A stretch of DNA of 64,000 bases, from positions 1 to 64,000 of the forward strand of contig NZ_LDPO01000007.1 of assembly GCF_001021505.1 (NCBI RefSeq), read 5' to 3'. The position numbers and the translations under genes were made by a program. Origin of the DNA: Mycolicibacter heraklionensis. Lineage in GTDB: Bacteria > Actinomycetota > Actinomycetes > Mycobacteriales > Mycobacteriaceae. The stretch's first letter is position 1. Each line of letters opens with the position of its first letter. Positions 19,401-36,510 of this stretch are shown here, in pieces. The notes under the pieces are model-generated. The model had not been told where the DNA came from. It saw only the letters and a program-made list of their open reading frames with translations, and made no database searches.

Positions 19401-19733
19401 GCGAACTTCCCGTGCCAGCGGCCGTTCACCGAGCACCTGGGCATCGCCGAGCTGCCGGAGTACCGGATCATGCCCGACCACAAGCAGACCGCGGCGTCGT
19501 CGAACCTGTGGCAGTCGGCCGAGGACGGTGGACCGTTCATGATCACCCAGGCCATGCTGTGGACCACCACCGTCCCGACCTACCTGCGCAATGACTGGTA
19601 TCGCGACTGGGGCGCGGTGGAGGCCTATCACCGACTGATCCCCGCGAAGGCCGCGCCCGACGCCGTCATCGACGAGGGCACCGTCACTGTTACCGGCTGG
19701 AGCCGGCCCGGACCGATTCGAGCACTGCCATGA
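16479..19733 (+). CDS. embA: Arabinosyltransferase EmbA
   Basis: GT-C arabinosyltransferase that pairs with EmbB to build the branched terminal hexa-arabinoside of arabinogalactan. It has 1084 residues with the family layout: N-terminal helix ([22 protein letters not shown]), periplasmic jelly-roll region, catalytic loop [21 protein letters not shown] with Asp263-Asp264, [11 protein letters not shown], and a C-terminal carbohydrate-binding domain with [21 protein letters not shown] 16479 is used. The stop overlaps the embB start (ATGA at 19730-19733), so the partner subunits are translationally coupled. It is separated from embC by the HTH cassette, unlike the M. tuberculosis arrangement. Confidence 0.96.
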   Translation: MSSTYDQPKQRYRIARLIAVVAGVTGVLLCGITPLLPVRQTTATIAWPQGVDADGHVTDVTAPLVSGAPRSLDITIPCSAIATVGDKGGLVLSTVPAGGVDATAHGLFVRANKASVFAAYRDHVAAATPRSKLADCSELHLWAGAGGVGADFVGIPGAAGTLPPENKPQIGGIFTELEIGPQPGLNARIDVDTRFITAPTALKSAVMALGVLAVLASIVALAVLDGPRRRQARSKVHAVTRLADVGVIGTLALWHVIGAISSDDGYNLTMARNVAHAGYVANYYRFFGTTEAPFDWYPALLGQLSTVSTAGVWMRLPATLAGMACWLIISRRILPRLGRLSGNRVAVFTAAAMFAAAWLPFNNGLRPEPLIALGTLVVWVLVERTIATRRLVPTACAVLVAVFTVTLAPHGLIALAPLLTGSRAIEAVIRKRRAADGLVAPLAVLAAAASVIAVVVCRSATLAAVAESARIKYVVGPTIAWYQEFLRYYFLTVEENVDASLTRRFAVLVLLFCMFAMLVVLLRRGRINGVASGPAWRLIGSTAVGLLLLTFTPTKWAVQFGGFAGLAGALAALTAFTFARVGLHSRRNMTLYVTALLFLVAVATSGVNGWFYVGGYGVPWFDIPPVIASKPVTSMFLAASIATGLLAGWQHFRLDYTGHTEVTPTRRNRILASTPLLVLASLMVLLMVGSMAKAAAGRYPAYTTARANIDAIRSGLSSCAMADDVLTEPDVNAGLLQPVPGQKYTELGPLGGSDPYGFDPNSVDDDLTSLAVIAKPGVPNADASPNKPSANQSDAAGTAGGKIPDDAPDGVNGSRVALPYGLDPAVTPVLGSYKEQVAAHATSVWYRLPEQSADRAPIVVVSAAGAIWSHGEDGKLDYGQPLKLEWGTSSPDGTFTARGEVEPIDIGPQNSWRNLRFPLAWAPPGTDVVRIVANDPNLSTEQWIAFTPPRVPVVKTISELMGSQTPVLMDIAVAANFPCQRPFTEHLGIAELPEYRIMPDHKQTAASSNLWQSAEDGGPFMITQAMLWTTTVPTYLRNDWYRDWGAVEAYHRLIPAKAAPDAVIDEGTVTVTGWSRPGPIRALP

Positions 19734-22700
19734 CGCCGCCTGTGACCGACCGTGACCTCAAACTGACCCGGTGGGTGGCCGTCGTCGCCGGCCTGGTGGG
19801 CTTCCTGCTGTCGGTGGCCACCCCGCTGCTGCCGGTGGTGCAGACCACCGCCACGCTGAACTGGCCGCAGCACGGTGAGCTGGGCAGTGTGACGGCGCCA
19901 CTGATCTCCCAGACCCCGATCTCGATGTCGGTGAAGGCGCCGTGCGCCTTGGTGCGCGCACTGCCCGCCGAGGGCGGCACGCTGCTGGCGACCGCGCCGG
20001 CCAAGGGCAAGGACGCCGCCCTCAACGGGCTGTTCATCACTGTCACCGAGAAACGGGTGGACGTCACCGACCGCAACGTGGTGCTGGCCACCGCACCGCG
20101 GGCCAAGGTGGAAGGCCCCGGCTGCACCGACATCGAGGTCACCTCGTCGCACGCCGGAACCTTCGCCACCATCGGCGGGATCACCCAGCGCTACGGCTGG
20201 CCGGACCCGAACCTGCGCCCGCAGATCGTCGGGGTGTTCACCGACCTGGCCGGCCCGGCGCCCGACGGTCTTTCGCTGACCGCCGACATCGACACCCGGT
20301 TCTCCACCAAGCCGACGATGCTCAAGCGGGCCGCGATCTACGCGGCCATCCTCGCCACCGCGATCGCGGTGCTGGCGCTGTGGCGCCTGGACCGCCTCGA
20401 CGGCCACCGGATGCACCGGCTGATCCCAAGCCGCTGGCGGTTCTTCTCGCTGGCCGACGTGGCGGTGGTGTTCGGGTTCCTGCTCTGGTACGTGATCGGG
20501 GCGAACTCCTCCGACGACGGCTACATCCTGGGGATGGCCCGGGTCGCCGACCACGCCGGCTATATGAGCAACTACTTCCGCTGGTTCGGCAGCCCGGAAG
20601 ACCCGTTCGGCTGGTACTACAACCTGCTGGCACTGATGACGCACGTGTCCGACGCCAGCATCTGGATCCGGCTGCCGGACCTGGTCGCCGGGCTGGTGTG
20701 CTGGCTGCTGCTCAGCCGTGAGGTGCTGCCCCGGTTCGGCCCGGCGGTGGCGGCCAGCAAACCCGCCCTGTGGGCGGCCGGAATGGTGCTGCTGGCGGCC
20801 TGGATGCCGTTCAACAACGGCCTGCGGCCCGAGGGGATCATCGCGGTCGGGGCGCTGATCACCTACGTGCTGGTGGAGCGGGCGATCATCTCCAGCCGAC
20901 TGACCCCGGCGGCGCTGGCGATCATCTGCGCGGCCTTCACCCTGGGCATTCAGCCGACCGGGTTGATCGCGGTGGCCGCGCTGCTGGCCGGTGGCCGGCC
21001 GCTGCTGCGGATCCTGGTGCGCCGTCACCGCCTTCACGGCACCTGGCCGCTGGTGGCGCCGCTGCTGGCCGCCGGCGCGGTGATCCTGACCGTGGTCTTC
21101 GCCGACCAGACCATCCGAACCGTGTTGGAAGCCACCCGGGTTCGCACCGCGATCGGTCCCAGCCAGGCCTGGTACACCGAGAACCTGCGTTACTACTACC
21201 TGATCCTGCCCACCGTCGACGGCTCGCTGTCGCGGCGGTTCGGCTTCCTGATCTGTGCGCTGTGCCTGTTCACCGCGATGTTCATCATGTTGCGGCGCAA
21301 GCGGATCGCCGGGGTCGCCAGCGGCCCGGTGTGGCGGCTGATGGGCGTAATCCTGGCGACGATGTTCTCGCTGATGTTCGCCCCGACCAAGTGGGTGCAC
21401 CACTTCGGGCTGTTCGCCGCGGTGGCCGGAGCGATGGCGGCACTCACCACGGTGCTGGTTTCGCGACAAGTGGTGCACTGGTCGAGAAACCGAATGGCAT
21501 TCGCCGCAGCCGTGTTGTTCATACTCGCGCTGTGTTTCGCCACCACCAACGGCTGGTGGTACGTCTCCAGCTATGGCGTGCCGTTCAACGCCGACATGCC
21601 GCGCATCGGCGGAATCACCGTCAGCACAATCCTGTTCGCCATGTTCGCTGTGGCGGCCGGCTGGGCGGCCTGGCTGCACTTCGCGCCGCGTGACCGCGGC
21701 GAGGGCCGGCTGGCCCGGGCGTTGACCGCCGCGCCCGTTCCGGTGGCGGCCGGTTTCATGGTGTGCGTGTTCGTGGCCTCGATGGTGGCCGGGATCGTCC
21801 GCGAGTACCCGACCTACTCCAACGGCCTGGCCAACGTGCGGGCGTTCGTGGGCGGCTGCGGGCTGGCCGACAACGTGCTGGTGGAGCCCGACCCCAACGA
21901 CGGCGCGCTGACGCCGCTGCCCGGCGAGTACGGCGAGCTCGGACCACTGGGCGGGGTGGACCCGGTCGGCTTCACCGCCAGCGGGGTACCGGAGAAGGTG
22001 GTGGCCGAGTCACTGCGGATGCCGATCACCCAGCCCGGCACCGACTATGACTGGGACGCCCCGAAGAAGTTGAAGACGGCCGGGGTCAACGGCTCGACCG
22101 TCCCTTTGCCCTACGGACTGGACCCGGCCCGGATTCCGTTGGCGGGCAGCTACAGCACCGACGGCCAGCAGGAGTCCAAGCTGACGTCGGCCTGGTACGC
22201 CCTTCCTTCTGCCGATGACGGCCACCCCTTGGTGGCAGTGACCGCCGCGGGCACCATCGCCGGCAACAGCGTGCTGAAGGGCTACACCACCGGCCAGGAC
22301 GTGCAGCTGGAGTACGGCGTGCCCGGGCCCGACGGCGCCCCGGTGGCCGCCGGACGGCTGGTGCCCTACGACCTGTTCGGCGAGTGGCCGCGGATGTGGC
22401 GCAACCTGCGCTACCCGCGCTCGCAGATCCCGGCCGACGCCGTCGCGGTACGCATTGTGGCCGTGGACAAGTCGCTGAACCCGCGGGACTGGATCGCGTT
22501 CACCCCGCCGCGACTGCCCGAGGTGAAGACCATCCAGGAGTACATCGGCTCCGATAAGCCGGTACTGCTGGACTGGGCGGTGGGCCTGGCCTTCCCGTGC
22601 CAGCACCCGATGCTGCACGCCAACGGGGTCACCGAGGTGCCTCAGTACCGGATCACCCCGGACTACAACGCCAAGAAGCAGGACACCGACACCTGGCAGG

Positions 22701-22909
22701 ACGGGGTCAACGGCGGGTTGCTGGGCATCTCCGACATGCTGCTGCGGGCGCACGTGATGGCCACGTACCTGAACTACGACTGGGGCCGGGACTGGGGCTC
22801 GTTGCGTCAGTTCGACGTGATCACGCCGGCCACGCCGGCGGAGTTGGACCTGGGCAGCGCCACGCGTTCGGGCTGGTGGTCACCGGGCCAGATCCGCATC
22901 AAGGCCTGA
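19730..22909 (+). CDS. embB: Arabinosyltransferase EmbB
   Basis: GT-C arabinosyltransferase, main ethambutol target, acting with EmbA on arabinogalactan. It has 1059 residues. The catalytic and drug-binding loop reads [20 protein letters not shown], with Asp262-Asp263. The residues matching I303, L304, M306, Y319 and D328 of M. tuberculosis are all the susceptible type (Met269 here corresponds to Met306). The [20 protein letters not shown] loop reads [10 protein letters not shown]. The C-terminal half holds the carbohydrate-binding domains ([32 protein letters not shown]). The last 30 nt overlap the convergent transporter gene, and a double hairpin (22925-22990) begins 16 nt after the stop. 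Confidence 0.96.
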   Translation: MTPPVTDRDLKLTRWVAVVAGLVGFLLSVATPLLPVVQTTATLNWPQHGELGSVTAPLISQTPISMSVKAPCALVRALPAEGGTLLATAPAKGKDAALNGLFITVTEKRVDVTDRNVVLATAPRAKVEGPGCTDIEVTSSHAGTFATIGGITQRYGWPDPNLRPQIVGVFTDLAGPAPDGLSLTADIDTRFSTKPTMLKRAAIYAAILATAIAVLALWRLDRLDGHRMHRLIPSRWRFFSLADVAVVFGFLLWYVIGANSSDDGYILGMARVADHAGYMSNYFRWFGSPEDPFGWYYNLLALMTHVSDASIWIRLPDLVAGLVCWLLLSREVLPRFGPAVAASKPALWAAGMVLLAAWMPFNNGLRPEGIIAVGALITYVLVERAIISSRLTPAALAIICAAFTLGIQPTGLIAVAALLAGGRPLLRILVRRHRLHGTWPLVAPLLAAGAVILTVVFADQTIRTVLEATRVRTAIGPSQAWYTENLRYYYLILPTVDGSLSRRFGFLICALCLFTAMFIMLRRKRIAGVASGPVWRLMGVILATMFSLMFAPTKWVHHFGLFAAVAGAMAALTTVLVSRQVVHWSRNRMAFAAAVLFILALCFATTNGWWYVSSYGVPFNADMPRIGGITVSTILFAMFAVAAGWAAWLHFAPRDRGEGRLARALTAAPVPVAAGFMVCVFVASMVAGIVREYPTYSNGLANVRAFVGGCGLADNVLVEPDPNDGALTPLPGEYGELGPLGGVDPVGFTASGVPEKVVAESLRMPITQPGTDYDWDAPKKLKTAGVNGSTVPLPYGLDPARIPLAGSYSTDGQQESKLTSAWYALPSADDGHPLVAVTAAGTIAGNSVLKGYTTGQDVQLEYGVPGPDGAPVAAGRLVPYDLFGEWPRMWRNLRYPRSQIPADAVAVRIVAVDKSLNPRDWIAFTPPRLPEVKTIQEYIGSDKPVLLDWAVGLAFPCQHPMLHANGVTEVPQYRITPDYNAKKQDTDTWQDGVNGGLLGISDMLLRAHVMATYLNYDWGRDWGSLRQFDVITPATPAELDLGSATRSGWWSPGQIRIKA

Positions 22910-24397
22910 CGGGGCACCCCCCAACCCGCGAGCGTGCGCGTCTGTGCACGACACGCCGGGTGAAACCGGCATTCTGCGCACGCTCGCGGGCAGGGCCAAC
23001 GGCTGCGTAGCCATCACCTCCGCCAGCTCTCGCTCCAGTTCGCCCTGCACTCCGGGGATCCCGGTACCGCGCAGTGAGCACCCGCGGGTCTCCGGCAGGA
23101 ACCGCAACGCGACCAGCCCGATCACCGCGGCGACCACCAGGTACACCGCCGGGAAAAGCTGCCATCCGGTGTGCTCGATCACCGAGTCCGCCAGCACCGG
23201 TGCGGTGCCGCCGAAGACCGCGACCGCGGCGTTGTCGGCGATCGCGAATCCCGCATAACGCACCTGGGTGGGGAACATCGCCGGGAACGTCGCCGCCACC
23301 GTTGCCAGCGGCGCGGCGAACAGCACGCTGAGCACCGTGAATCCCACCAGCGCGAAGGCGAAGCCCTGCCCCATCAGCCAGTACATCGGCAACGCCAGCA
23401 CAGCGAACCCGGCCAGCGACCCGCGCCACAGCGGCTTGCGGCCGATGCGGTCCGACCAGGCACCCGCGAAGGGTATGCAGGCCATCATGGCCAGCTCCCC
23501 GACCAGCACCACCGCCGTCCTGCTGCGTTCGTCAAGTCCGGCGGAGGCGTGCAAGTAGGTCGGTTGGTAGGTCACCAGGGTGTAGTCGATGATGTTCAGC
23601 GCGACCAGCAGCGCGAAGGTGACCACGATCGGTCGGGTGTAGTTGGTCAGCAGGTCGACCAGTCGGTCCCAGGCCGATCCCTTGATCGCGTCGCAGGCGA
23701 CGCACTCGGCGAACACCGGCGTCTCCGGCATCCGACTGCGCAGGATCAGCCCCAGCACCCCCAGCGGCAGGGCCAACAGGAACGGGATACGCCAGCCCCA
23801 GGCCGCCATCTGCTCGTGGCTGAGCATCGCCTCCAGCGCCAACACCACGGCACTGCCGAGAACGAAGCCGCCGACGGCGCCGAACTCCAGGAAGCTGCCG
23901 TAGGTCCCGCGTTTGTCATCGGGTGCGCTTTCGGCCATAAATGTTGCGGCGCCGCCATATTCGCCGCCGGTGGAGAAGCCCTGCACCACCCGCAGGGCGA
24001 TCAGCAGGCCTGGCGCCCACCAGCCCGCTGCGGCGTAGGTGGGCAAGACGCCGATCAATGTCGTCGCCACCGCGATCAGCAGAATCGTCGCCACCAGTAC
24101 CGACTTGCGCCCGAACCGGTCCCCGATCGGGCCCCAGATCATGCCGCCCAGCGGCCGCAGCACGAAAGAGACCGCGAACCCGAGCATCGTTCCGAGGTTG
24201 CCCAGCGTGTCCGGAAAGAACGCTTCGGTCAGATAGGTGGCCACGACGGCGTAAACGCCGTAGTCATACCATTCGGTTGCGTTACCGATAGCCGAAGCTG
24301 TAATTGCCTTGCGCAGCAGGCGTTTATGTTCATCTGGAGCGCTCCGCGGTTTCGGCATGACCGGCGCCGACGGCCTCGCCGGCAGCAGTAGACTCAT
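22880..24397 (-). CDS. MFS transporter, metabolite:H+ symporter (MHS/ProP-like) family
   Basis: A 505-residue twelve-helix transporter. MHS features are visible: ATEWYDYGVYAVVATYL in helix 1, the loop 2-3 motif GDRFGRKSVL, RVVQGFSTGGEYGGAATF in helix 4, and SDRIGRKPL in the central loop. Substrates of this family are organic acids or osmolytes; which one is not predictable here. The final 35 residues or so (from ALPASVRRMPVSPGVSC on) are encoded by a palindromic element and look unrelated to a transporter tail. The reading frame ends inside the last 30 nt of embB on the opposite strand. ATG 24397 is used; ATG 24358 (MPKPRSAPDEH) is an alternative. Confidence 0.88.
   Translation of the reverse strand: MSLLLPARPSAPVMPKPRSAPDEHKRLLRKAITASAIGNATEWYDYGVYAVVATYLTEAFFPDTLGNLGTMLGFAVSFVLRPLGGMIWGPIGDRFGRKSVLVATILLIAVATTLIGVLPTYAAAGWWAPGLLIALRVVQGFSTGGEYGGAATFMAESAPDDKRGTYGSFLEFGAVGGFVLGSAVVLALEAMLSHEQMAAWGWRIPFLLALPLGVLGLILRSRMPETPVFAECVACDAIKGSAWDRLVDLLTNYTRPIVVTFALLVALNIIDYTLVTYQPTYLHASAGLDERSRTAVVLVGELAMMACIPFAGAWSDRIGRKPLWRGSLAGFAVLALPMYWLMGQGFAFALVGFTVLSVLFAAPLATVAATFPAMFPTQVRYAGFAIADNAAVAVFGGTAPVLADSVIEHTGWQLFPAVYLVVAAVIGLVALRFLPETRGCSLRGTGIPGVQGELERELAEVMATQPLALPASVRRMPVSPGVSCTDAHARGLGGAPSGLDADLAR
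22925..22990. terminator. Double hairpin between embB and the MHS transporter
   Basis: Perfect 15-bp arms CCCGCGAGCGTGCGC (22925-22939) and GCGCACGCTCGCGGG (22976-22990) enclose a smaller GCCGG/CCGGC hairpin (22955-22970). It starts 16 nt after the embB stop and could terminate embB. It has no T tract. It lies inside the 3' coding end of the transporter gene, so it may be an inserted palindromic repeat rather than a dedicated terminator. Confidence 0.5.
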
Positions 24398-24660
24398 CGC
24401 GTCTCGCCGCTAGGGCACACGCTGCCAGTACACACGTCGGCCCCCTCGTCAGCCTCCGACGATTCGCACGGCGATCCGGGCAGCCGGAAACACGTTCCGG
24501 CCCCGTACAATTGGAACCTCGGCGGCTAGCCCATCATGGGATCGCCTGGGGTAAACGATAATTGGTTTGCAACAGAAGTGACTGGTGTTGCTGAAGCGTT
24601 ACGCAACACTTACCCGCCTGAGACCGCCGGCCGGCGTTCCGGGCACGGCGGCGAGGGCCG
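24398..24660. other. Intergenic region with GCAAC inverted motifs
   Basis: 263 nt between two minus-strand genes, holding the promoter of the transporter gene and the 3' end of the PE-PPE hydrolase gene. GCAACA (24569-24574), TGTTGC (24586-24591) and GCAACAC (24603-24609) form overlapping inverted repeats that could be an operator or a small hairpin after the hydrolase gene. Nothing else is recognisable. Confidence 0.35.
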
Positions 24661-25947
24661 CTAGGCCTGAGCTTCCCAGTAGGACGGGTCCAGGTACTGA
24701 CCGACCAGCGATTCCCACATCAGGTTCGTCAAGCTGTTGAGCATGTCCTGCGCATCCGCGCCTTCGGCCAGGCCCACGCCATCCCCTGCTGCCAACAGTG
24801 GCGCCAGCGCAGGGTTGTCGAGCATGTCGACCACCTCATAGGTAGCCGGGTCGAAGATGTCGGCAACGAAGGCGCTCCAGCCGGTCTGCGCCGCCACCGC
24901 CAGCGCAGCGTTGACCTCGGTCCAGTCGATGTTCGGCTGATCCATCGTGAACATCGTCGGCTGGTCGGGAGAGCCCTCGTTCCACCCGTTCTCGATGCTG
25001 CCGTAGCCCAGATTCACCAGGATCCGCATGCTTGGTTCCATCAAGTCGTACAACGGCTTTCCAGTCACCGGAACGAACAGCAGCGGATACAGCAGCGGCA
25101 GGTACTCGCTCTGGATCATGTAAGAGCTGACCAGGCTGTCGGGGTCTGAATCCAGCAGAATCGCGCCCTCGATCTGCTCGGGAGTCAGGCCGAGGTAGGC
25201 GATGTGCTGGATGGCCATACCCATAACGGCGTTGAGATCGGCGAAGATGTTGCTGACGTACCGCGGGAAGTCCGCGTAGCCGTCGTACTCCAGGGTGTAG
25301 ATGCTGGTGGGGTACAGATCGTGGGGCGTCGGGTTGCCGAGGGTGACCTCGCTCTGCCCCATGGCCTCGACGATCTGGGGCATGTTTTCGAAGCCGACCA
25401 GCATCCCGCCGTTGGGGTTGGCCGAATTGCCGATCAACACGAAGTGCACCGCAGAACTCGGCACGCCGGCGTCGTCGAGCTGCTGCATTGCCAAAGTCGT
25501 GAGAGCAGCGCTCTGCGAGTAGCCGAAGACCGTCACCGGGTGATCGGCGTCGACCTGGCCATCTGCGATCAGAGCCTGCACCCTGTCGGCCAGAATCTCC
25601 GCCCCCCTGGCCAAGGACTTGTCCAGAACGTAAGCCTCCTCGGGTGTGGTCAGCACCTCGAGTTCACCGGCGAAGCCGCGCGGCTGCAGGAACAGTTCAT
25701 TGACCGTGTCGGCGAACTGCTGGCTCGGCGTGGGGATCATGCTGGGGCCCATGATCAGCGCGATGCCGGAGTCGGCGAGGGAGCCGACCTCGGCGGCGGA
25801 CAGCAGCACCCCGGTATGGCCGGGAGCCGAGGTCAGCGAAGCGATCTGGGGAGCACCGGCGATACCGACAACCAGCGCGGTGGCGGCCAGTGCAGCTCGC
25901 AGGCCGGGCTCGCAGTGGGTGGACCGTGCCGCGACTGCATCAAACAT
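24661..25947 (-). CDS. Exported PE-PPE-domain serine hydrolase
   Basis: A 428-residue secreted alpha/beta hydrolase of the PE-PPE domain type, likely an esterase or lipase. The start ATG 25947 is supported by GAGGA about 8 nt upstream. Residues 1-35 form a signal peptide (ALAATALVVGIAGAP). The domain opens with LIMGPSMIPTPSQQFADTVN. The nucleophile elbow is GYSQS with Ser144, and the PTPHDLYPTSIYTLEYDGYADFP segment is typical of the family. There is no PE or PPE N-terminal domain, so export is by the signal peptide. It lies between the transporter and accD4. Mycobacterial relatives act on acyl esters; the substrate here is unknown. Confidence 0.85.
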   Translation of the reverse strand: MFDAVAARSTHCEPGLRAALAATALVVGIAGAPQIASLTSAPGHTGVLLSAAEVGSLADSGIALIMGPSMIPTPSQQFADTVNELFLQPRGFAGELEVLTTPEEAYVLDKSLARGAEILADRVQALIADGQVDADHPVTVFGYSQSAALTTLAMQQLDDAGVPSSAVHFVLIGNSANPNGGMLVGFENMPQIVEAMGQSEVTLGNPTPHDLYPTSIYTLEYDGYADFPRYVSNIFADLNAVMGMAIQHIAYLGLTPEQIEGAILLDSDPDSLVSSYMIQSEYLPLLYPLLFVPVTGKPLYDLMEPSMRILVNLGYGSIENGWNEGSPDQPTMFTMDQPNIDWTEVNAALAVAAQTGWSAFVADIFDPATYEVVDMLDNPALAPLLAAGDGVGLAEGADAQDMLNSLTNLMWESLVGQYLDPSYWEAQA

Positions 25948-26159
25948 CCAGGATTCCTCGCCAGATTCTCGAGGCCGCCACATCAGTGGGGCGTTGCCGA
26001 ACCTGGATGATTTCAATCACACTCTGTTATGTCAAATTCAGGTTCACTATCCTGGAAACGCGCCCTCACCAGGAAAAAACGGCACGTACCCTGAGAACGC
26101 AGGCCACCTAATGTTCCCGCAATCTGAGCCAGGACTTAGCGGCGAAGTGGAAGCGCCGG

Positions 26160-33058
<6,899 letters not shown>

Positions 33059-33064
33059 ATGGGG

Positions 33065-34975
33065 TTAAACCTCGTCGGGGTAGGCGTTCGGGCCGGTGGT
33101 GCCGCCGCGCAGGCTGCCGTCCAGGTAGGCGGCCCGGCAGGCGCGGCGACCGATCTTGCCGCTGGAGGTACGCGGCACCGTGCCGGCCGACACCAACAGC
33201 ACGTCACGCACGGTCACGCCGTGGCGCACCGCGATGGCCGCCCGGATGTCGTCGGCGATCGGCTGGTAGTCCAGCTTGTGGGCGCCCGGGGCGCGCTCGG
33301 CCACGATCACCAGCTGCTCGGAGCTGTCCTCGGGGTCGTACTTCAGCCCGGAGTGCGGGTTGTCGAAGGCCGACTGCGGCAGCTGGTTGGCCGGCACCGA
33401 GAACGCCGCGATGTAGCCGGCGCGCAGCGCCCGGCTGGCCTCCTGCGCGGAGTACTCCAAGTCCTGCGGGTAGTGGTTGCGGCCGTCCACGATCACCAGG
33501 TCCTTGACCCGGCCGGTGATGTAGAGGTCGTCCTTGTAGTAGGCGCCGTAGTCGCCGGTGCGCACCCACAAGCCGTTCTCGTCGGCGCCCTCGGCGCGGG
33601 ACGGGCTGGTGCGCGACTTGAGCACGTTCTGGAACGTGTCAGCCGTCTCCTTCTCGCGGTTCCAGTAGCCGACACCCATGTTGTTGCCCTGCAGCCAGAT
33701 CTCGCCGATCTGGCCGTCGGGCAGCTCGGCGCCGGTCTCGTAGTCGACGATCACCGCCCACTGGTCCACGCCCACCCGGCCGGCCGAGGCCTGGCTGACC
33801 GCGTTGGGGGCATCAGCGGGCACCTCGATGAACCGGCCGCCGTTGTTGAGCTCCTCGCGGTCGACGTAGACCACGCGCGGTCCTTCGTCGGGCGGGGTGG
33901 TGGACACGAACAGGGTGGCTTCGGCCAGCCCGTAGGACGGCTTGATCGCCTCTTCGCGGAACCCGTACGGGCCGAAGGCCTCGTTGAACTTGCGCACCGA
34001 CGCCGCCGACACCGGCTCGCTGCCGTTGAGGATCGCCCGGACGTTGCTCAGGTCCAGCGGCGGGTCGCCCTCCTTGGGCAGGCCGCGGGCCGCGGCGTGC
34101 TCGAAGGCGAAGTTCGGGGCCACCGAGAAGCACTCCCCGGTCTCCCCCTCCTTGCGCGACATCTCCTTGATCCAGCGATAGGGCCGGCGCACGAACGCCG
34201 CCGGCGTCATGAAGGTGAACTGCTGGCCCATCACGCACGACAGCAGAATGGTGACCAGGCCCATGTCGTGGAAGAACGGCAGCCAGGTGACGCCACGGTC
34301 GCCTTCGCGGCCCTTGAGCGCGTCCAGCAGCTGCACGACGTTGGTGGGCAGGTTCAGGTGGGTGATCTTCACGCCGGTCGGGGTCCGGGTGGAACCGGAG
34401 GTGTACTGCAGGTAGGCCACCGAGTTGCGGTCGACTTCCGGCATCACCCAGGTCGAGCCGACCTCGGCGGGCACCGCGTCGACGGCGATGACGCGCGGCC
34501 GGGCGTTGGCCGGGCGGCTGCGGAAGAACTTGCGGACTCCCTCGGCCGAGTCGCTGGTGGTCAGCACCGCCGACGGGGTGCAGTCGTCGAGCACCGCGTG
34601 CAGCCGGCCCACGTGGCCCGGCTCGCCCGGGTCGAACAGCGGCACCGCGATGCGGCCGGAGTACATGATCCCGAAGAACGACACCAGGTAGTCCAGGTTC
34701 TGCGGGCACAGGATCGCCACCCGGTCCCCGGGCTCGGTGACCTGCTGCAGCCGGGCGCCGACGGCGCGGTTGCGGGCCCCGAAGTCCGCCCAGGAGATGT
34801 CGCGGGCCAGGCCGTCACGCTCGGTGGAGTAGTCCAGGAACCGGTACGCCAGCTTCTCGCCTCGCAAGGCGGCCCAGCGCTCGACGGTCTTCACCAGGTT
34901 GGCGTTCTCCGGGAACCGGATCTTGCCGTCCTTGATGAAGGGGTTGTGGTAGGCGGCCTGTGTTGCCGGGGCCAT
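33065..34975 (-). CDS. fadD32: Meromycolyl-AMP ligase FadD32
   Basis: Activates meromycolic acid as acyl-AMP and loads it on the N-terminal ACP of Pks13. It has 636 residues. The ATP loop is [16 protein letters not shown], followed by [86 protein letters not shown] and [17 protein letters not shown] 34975 is supported by AGGAG about 7 nt upstream and gives nearly the length of the M. tuberculosis protein; upstream in-frame codons are not protein-like. It is the first gene of the fadD32-pks13-accD4 transcription unit, with a minisatellite in its upstream region. Confidence 0.97.
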   Translation of the reverse strand: MAPATQAAYHNPFIKDGKIRFPENANLVKTVERWAALRGEKLAYRFLDYSTERDGLARDISWADFGARNRAVGARLQQVTEPGDRVAILCPQNLDYLVSFFGIMYSGRIAVPLFDPGEPGHVGRLHAVLDDCTPSAVLTTSDSAEGVRKFFRSRPANARPRVIAVDAVPAEVGSTWVMPEVDRNSVAYLQYTSGSTRTPTGVKITHLNLPTNVVQLLDALKGREGDRGVTWLPFFHDMGLVTILLSCVMGQQFTFMTPAAFVRRPYRWIKEMSRKEGETGECFSVAPNFAFEHAAARGLPKEGDPPLDLSNVRAILNGSEPVSAASVRKFNEAFGPYGFREEAIKPSYGLAEATLFVSTTPPDEGPRVVYVDREELNNGGRFIEVPADAPNAVSQASAGRVGVDQWAVIVDYETGAELPDGQIGEIWLQGNNMGVGYWNREKETADTFQNVLKSRTSPSRAEGADENGLWVRTGDYGAYYKDDLYITGRVKDLVIVDGRNHYPQDLEYSAQEASRALRAGYIAAFSVPANQLPQSAFDNPHSGLKYDPEDSSEQLVIVAERAPGAHKLDYQPIADDIRAAIAVRHGVTVRDVLLVSAGTVPRTSSGKIGRRACRAAYLDGSLRGGTTGPNAYPDEV

Positions 34976-35336
34976 CAAAATCTCCTGTCGCGAACATACG
35001 TTCTCATCGGCTGCCGGGCGCGTCGGGTAACACTGGTGCGTTACATCGCGCGGGCCCGGGACCTCCCAGATGGTAATGGGTTTCCGAAACCCGACGACGC
35101 GCTGCTGCCCTGCGGCCACGAGCCGCCGCTCTTAAATTGCTCTTAATGTTAGAGGTCGGTGCGGCCCATGCCAAATCAAACGGTACCGCGTGTGACGCCG
35201 GTCTCGGGGTCACGAGGCGGTCCCAGCTTCGCCTCTCCTTCGTCGAGCCTCGCTGAACCGCCGGGGTCACGAGGCGGTCCCAGCTTCGCCTCTCCTTCGT
35301 CGAGCCTCGCTGAACCGCCGGGGTCACGAGGCGGGT
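34976..35336. other. fadD32 upstream region with minisatellite
   Basis: 361 nt between the cutinase-like gene and fadD32, both on the minus strand. Nearest fadD32 it holds the ribosome binding site and an inverted GTAAC/GTTAC pair at about 35028-35045. Around 35130-35155 is a short AT-rich stretch that may contain the fadD32 promoter. From 35206 to the stop of the cutinase-like gene it is filled by a 57-bp tandem repeat. No gene is seen. Confidence 0.55.
35206..35335. repeat. 57-bp tandem repeat (VNTR-like), 2.3 copies
   Basis: Units start at 35206, 35263 and 35320, each opening with GGGGTCACGAGGCGG. The first two copies are identical over 57 nt and the third breaks off after about 15 nt, next to the stop codon of the cutinase-like gene. 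A repeat length divisible by three keeps frames open on both strands, but the resulting peptides are not protein-like. Copy number is likely to vary between strains. Confidence 0.85.
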
Positions 35337-36407
35337 TCAGCCGTGCGGCGGATGCGGCGCGTTGTCGACGAGGTTGCGCGCCCAGTTCAGCGTCCACTGG
35401 GTGGCGGACTGTCCGTCCTGATTCCAGAAGTCGGTGGTGGCGTACATCGCGTGCACTGGCTGACCGGCGCCGCCGGCCAGCGTCTCCAGGGTGGCGGGCA
35501 ATTTGCCGACGCTGAACGCCTCTCGCGGCGCGGCGCAGATCAGGTCACCACGGGCGCAGATCTCGTTGGTGCGCTGGGCGAGGTCGCCGAAACCGCCGTC
35601 GCGCGCACCGGTCATGGTCAGTCCCATCCCGGACAGGATGGGCAGTTCATGCAGGGTGACTTCGGCGCCCTGCCCCGGCGGGGTCGGCGGCACGTCGATG
35701 CCGCTGCCCGGCCCGACCTGGCGGCGGCCGTCGGCGATCAGGGTCACGCCCAGCACCAGGTCCTCGTCGACCGGGCCGCGCCCGTTGCCGATGTCGCTGG
35801 CGACGTCGCCGGCGATCACCGCGCCCTGCGAGAAGCCCACCAGCACGTAACTGGTCAGCGGGCACCGGTCGTTCATCTCGGTCAGCGCCTTGATGGTGGC
35901 GCGGGTCCCCTCGGCCCGGCTGTCGTTGTAGCTCATCTGCTTGTCGGCCGACAGTGGGTTATGGAACTGCGCGGTGTAGGGCACGGTGTAGGTCTGCACG
36001 CGGGACGGGTCGAACTGCTCGGCGATCGGGCGGGTGACGGTGAGCAGCAGCGCTATCGGGAACTGAGTGGGGTTCAGCGGGTCGTCGCTGGGCGACGTCT
36101 CCCAGGTGCCGGGCACCGACACCAGTTGCACGTCCGGGCAGCTGGCGTCCTGAAAGGCCGGGCGCGGCTTCTTGGTCCGCGACGGCACCGAGCTGGTCGG
36201 GGGGACGCCTTGGCCCGGCTGCTCGGCGATCGGCCGCGTGGCCGGATGACGGATCCAGATCACCACCGCCACGAGCACCAGCGCCACCACCAAGGCCATC
36301 GCGCCGGCGGCGATCCAGGCGAGGACGCGCCGGCGGTTGGCCGGCGACTTGCGGGGCGACTTCCGGGGGGATTTTCGCGGGGAGCTGGATGTCTTCTTCT
36401 TGGCCAT
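35337..36407 (-). CDS. Membrane-anchored cutinase-like lipase (Rv3802c type)
   Basis: An envelope lipase/thioesterase of the cutinase superfamily; the M. tuberculosis orthologue is linked to mycolate metabolism. It has 356 residues. A short cytoplasmic tail holds three SPRK repeats (about residues 9-22), then one transmembrane helix (about 29-52), a Pro-rich linker, and the catalytic domain from about residue 82 ([13 protein letters not shown]). Ser193 is in GFSQGAV, with the Asp in the GDLICAAP region and the His in [12 protein letters not shown]. Disulfide cysteines are visible. ATG 36407 has AAAGG upstream. The Ser-Pro-Arg-Lys repeats in the tail are unusual compared with the M. tuberculosis protein. 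It lies between fbpD and fadD32 as in that species. Confidence 0.93.
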   Translation of the reverse strand: MAKKKTSSSPRKSPRKSPRKSPANRRRVLAWIAAGAMALVVALVLVAVVIWIRHPATRPIAEQPGQGVPPTSSVPSRTKKPRPAFQDASCPDVQLVSVPGTWETSPSDDPLNPTQFPIALLLTVTRPIAEQFDPSRVQTYTVPYTAQFHNPLSADKQMSYNDSRAEGTRATIKALTEMNDRCPLTSYVLVGFSQGAVIAGDVASDIGNGRGPVDEDLVLGVTLIADGRRQVGPGSGIDVPPTPPGQGAEVTLHELPILSGMGLTMTGARDGGFGDLAQRTNEICARGDLICAAPREAFSVGKLPATLETLAGGAGQPVHAMYATTDFWNQDGQSATQWTLNWARNLVDNAPHPPHG

Positions 36408-36510
36408 ATCGCCTTTCACGGTACAGATCGGCGACGGCACACACTGACTCTGCGTCCACGGCGGCCCTTACTCGAACTTTCCCGCCGTGGACGCAGAGCC
36501 AACGCAAGAG

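Noticed and set aside
20666..20668. Ile codon in SIWIRLPDL of EmbB considered as a natural M306I ethambutol-resistance change
   Set aside because: Aligning Y319, D328, W332 and Y334 shows that Met306 corresponds to Met269 in DDGYILGM, which is Met here. The Ile lies about 44 residues further on and is not codon 306.
16470..22860. Long open frames antisense to embA and embB
   Set aside because: Low-complexity Gly/Arg/Gln/His/Asp translations typical of antisense high-GC coding DNA. The plus-strand genes are unmistakable Emb proteins.
35004..35327. Minus-strand frame across the 57-bp repeats as a small repeat protein
   Set aside because: The frame is open only because 57 is divisible by three. 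It has no plausible start signal and overlaps the fadD32 upstream region.
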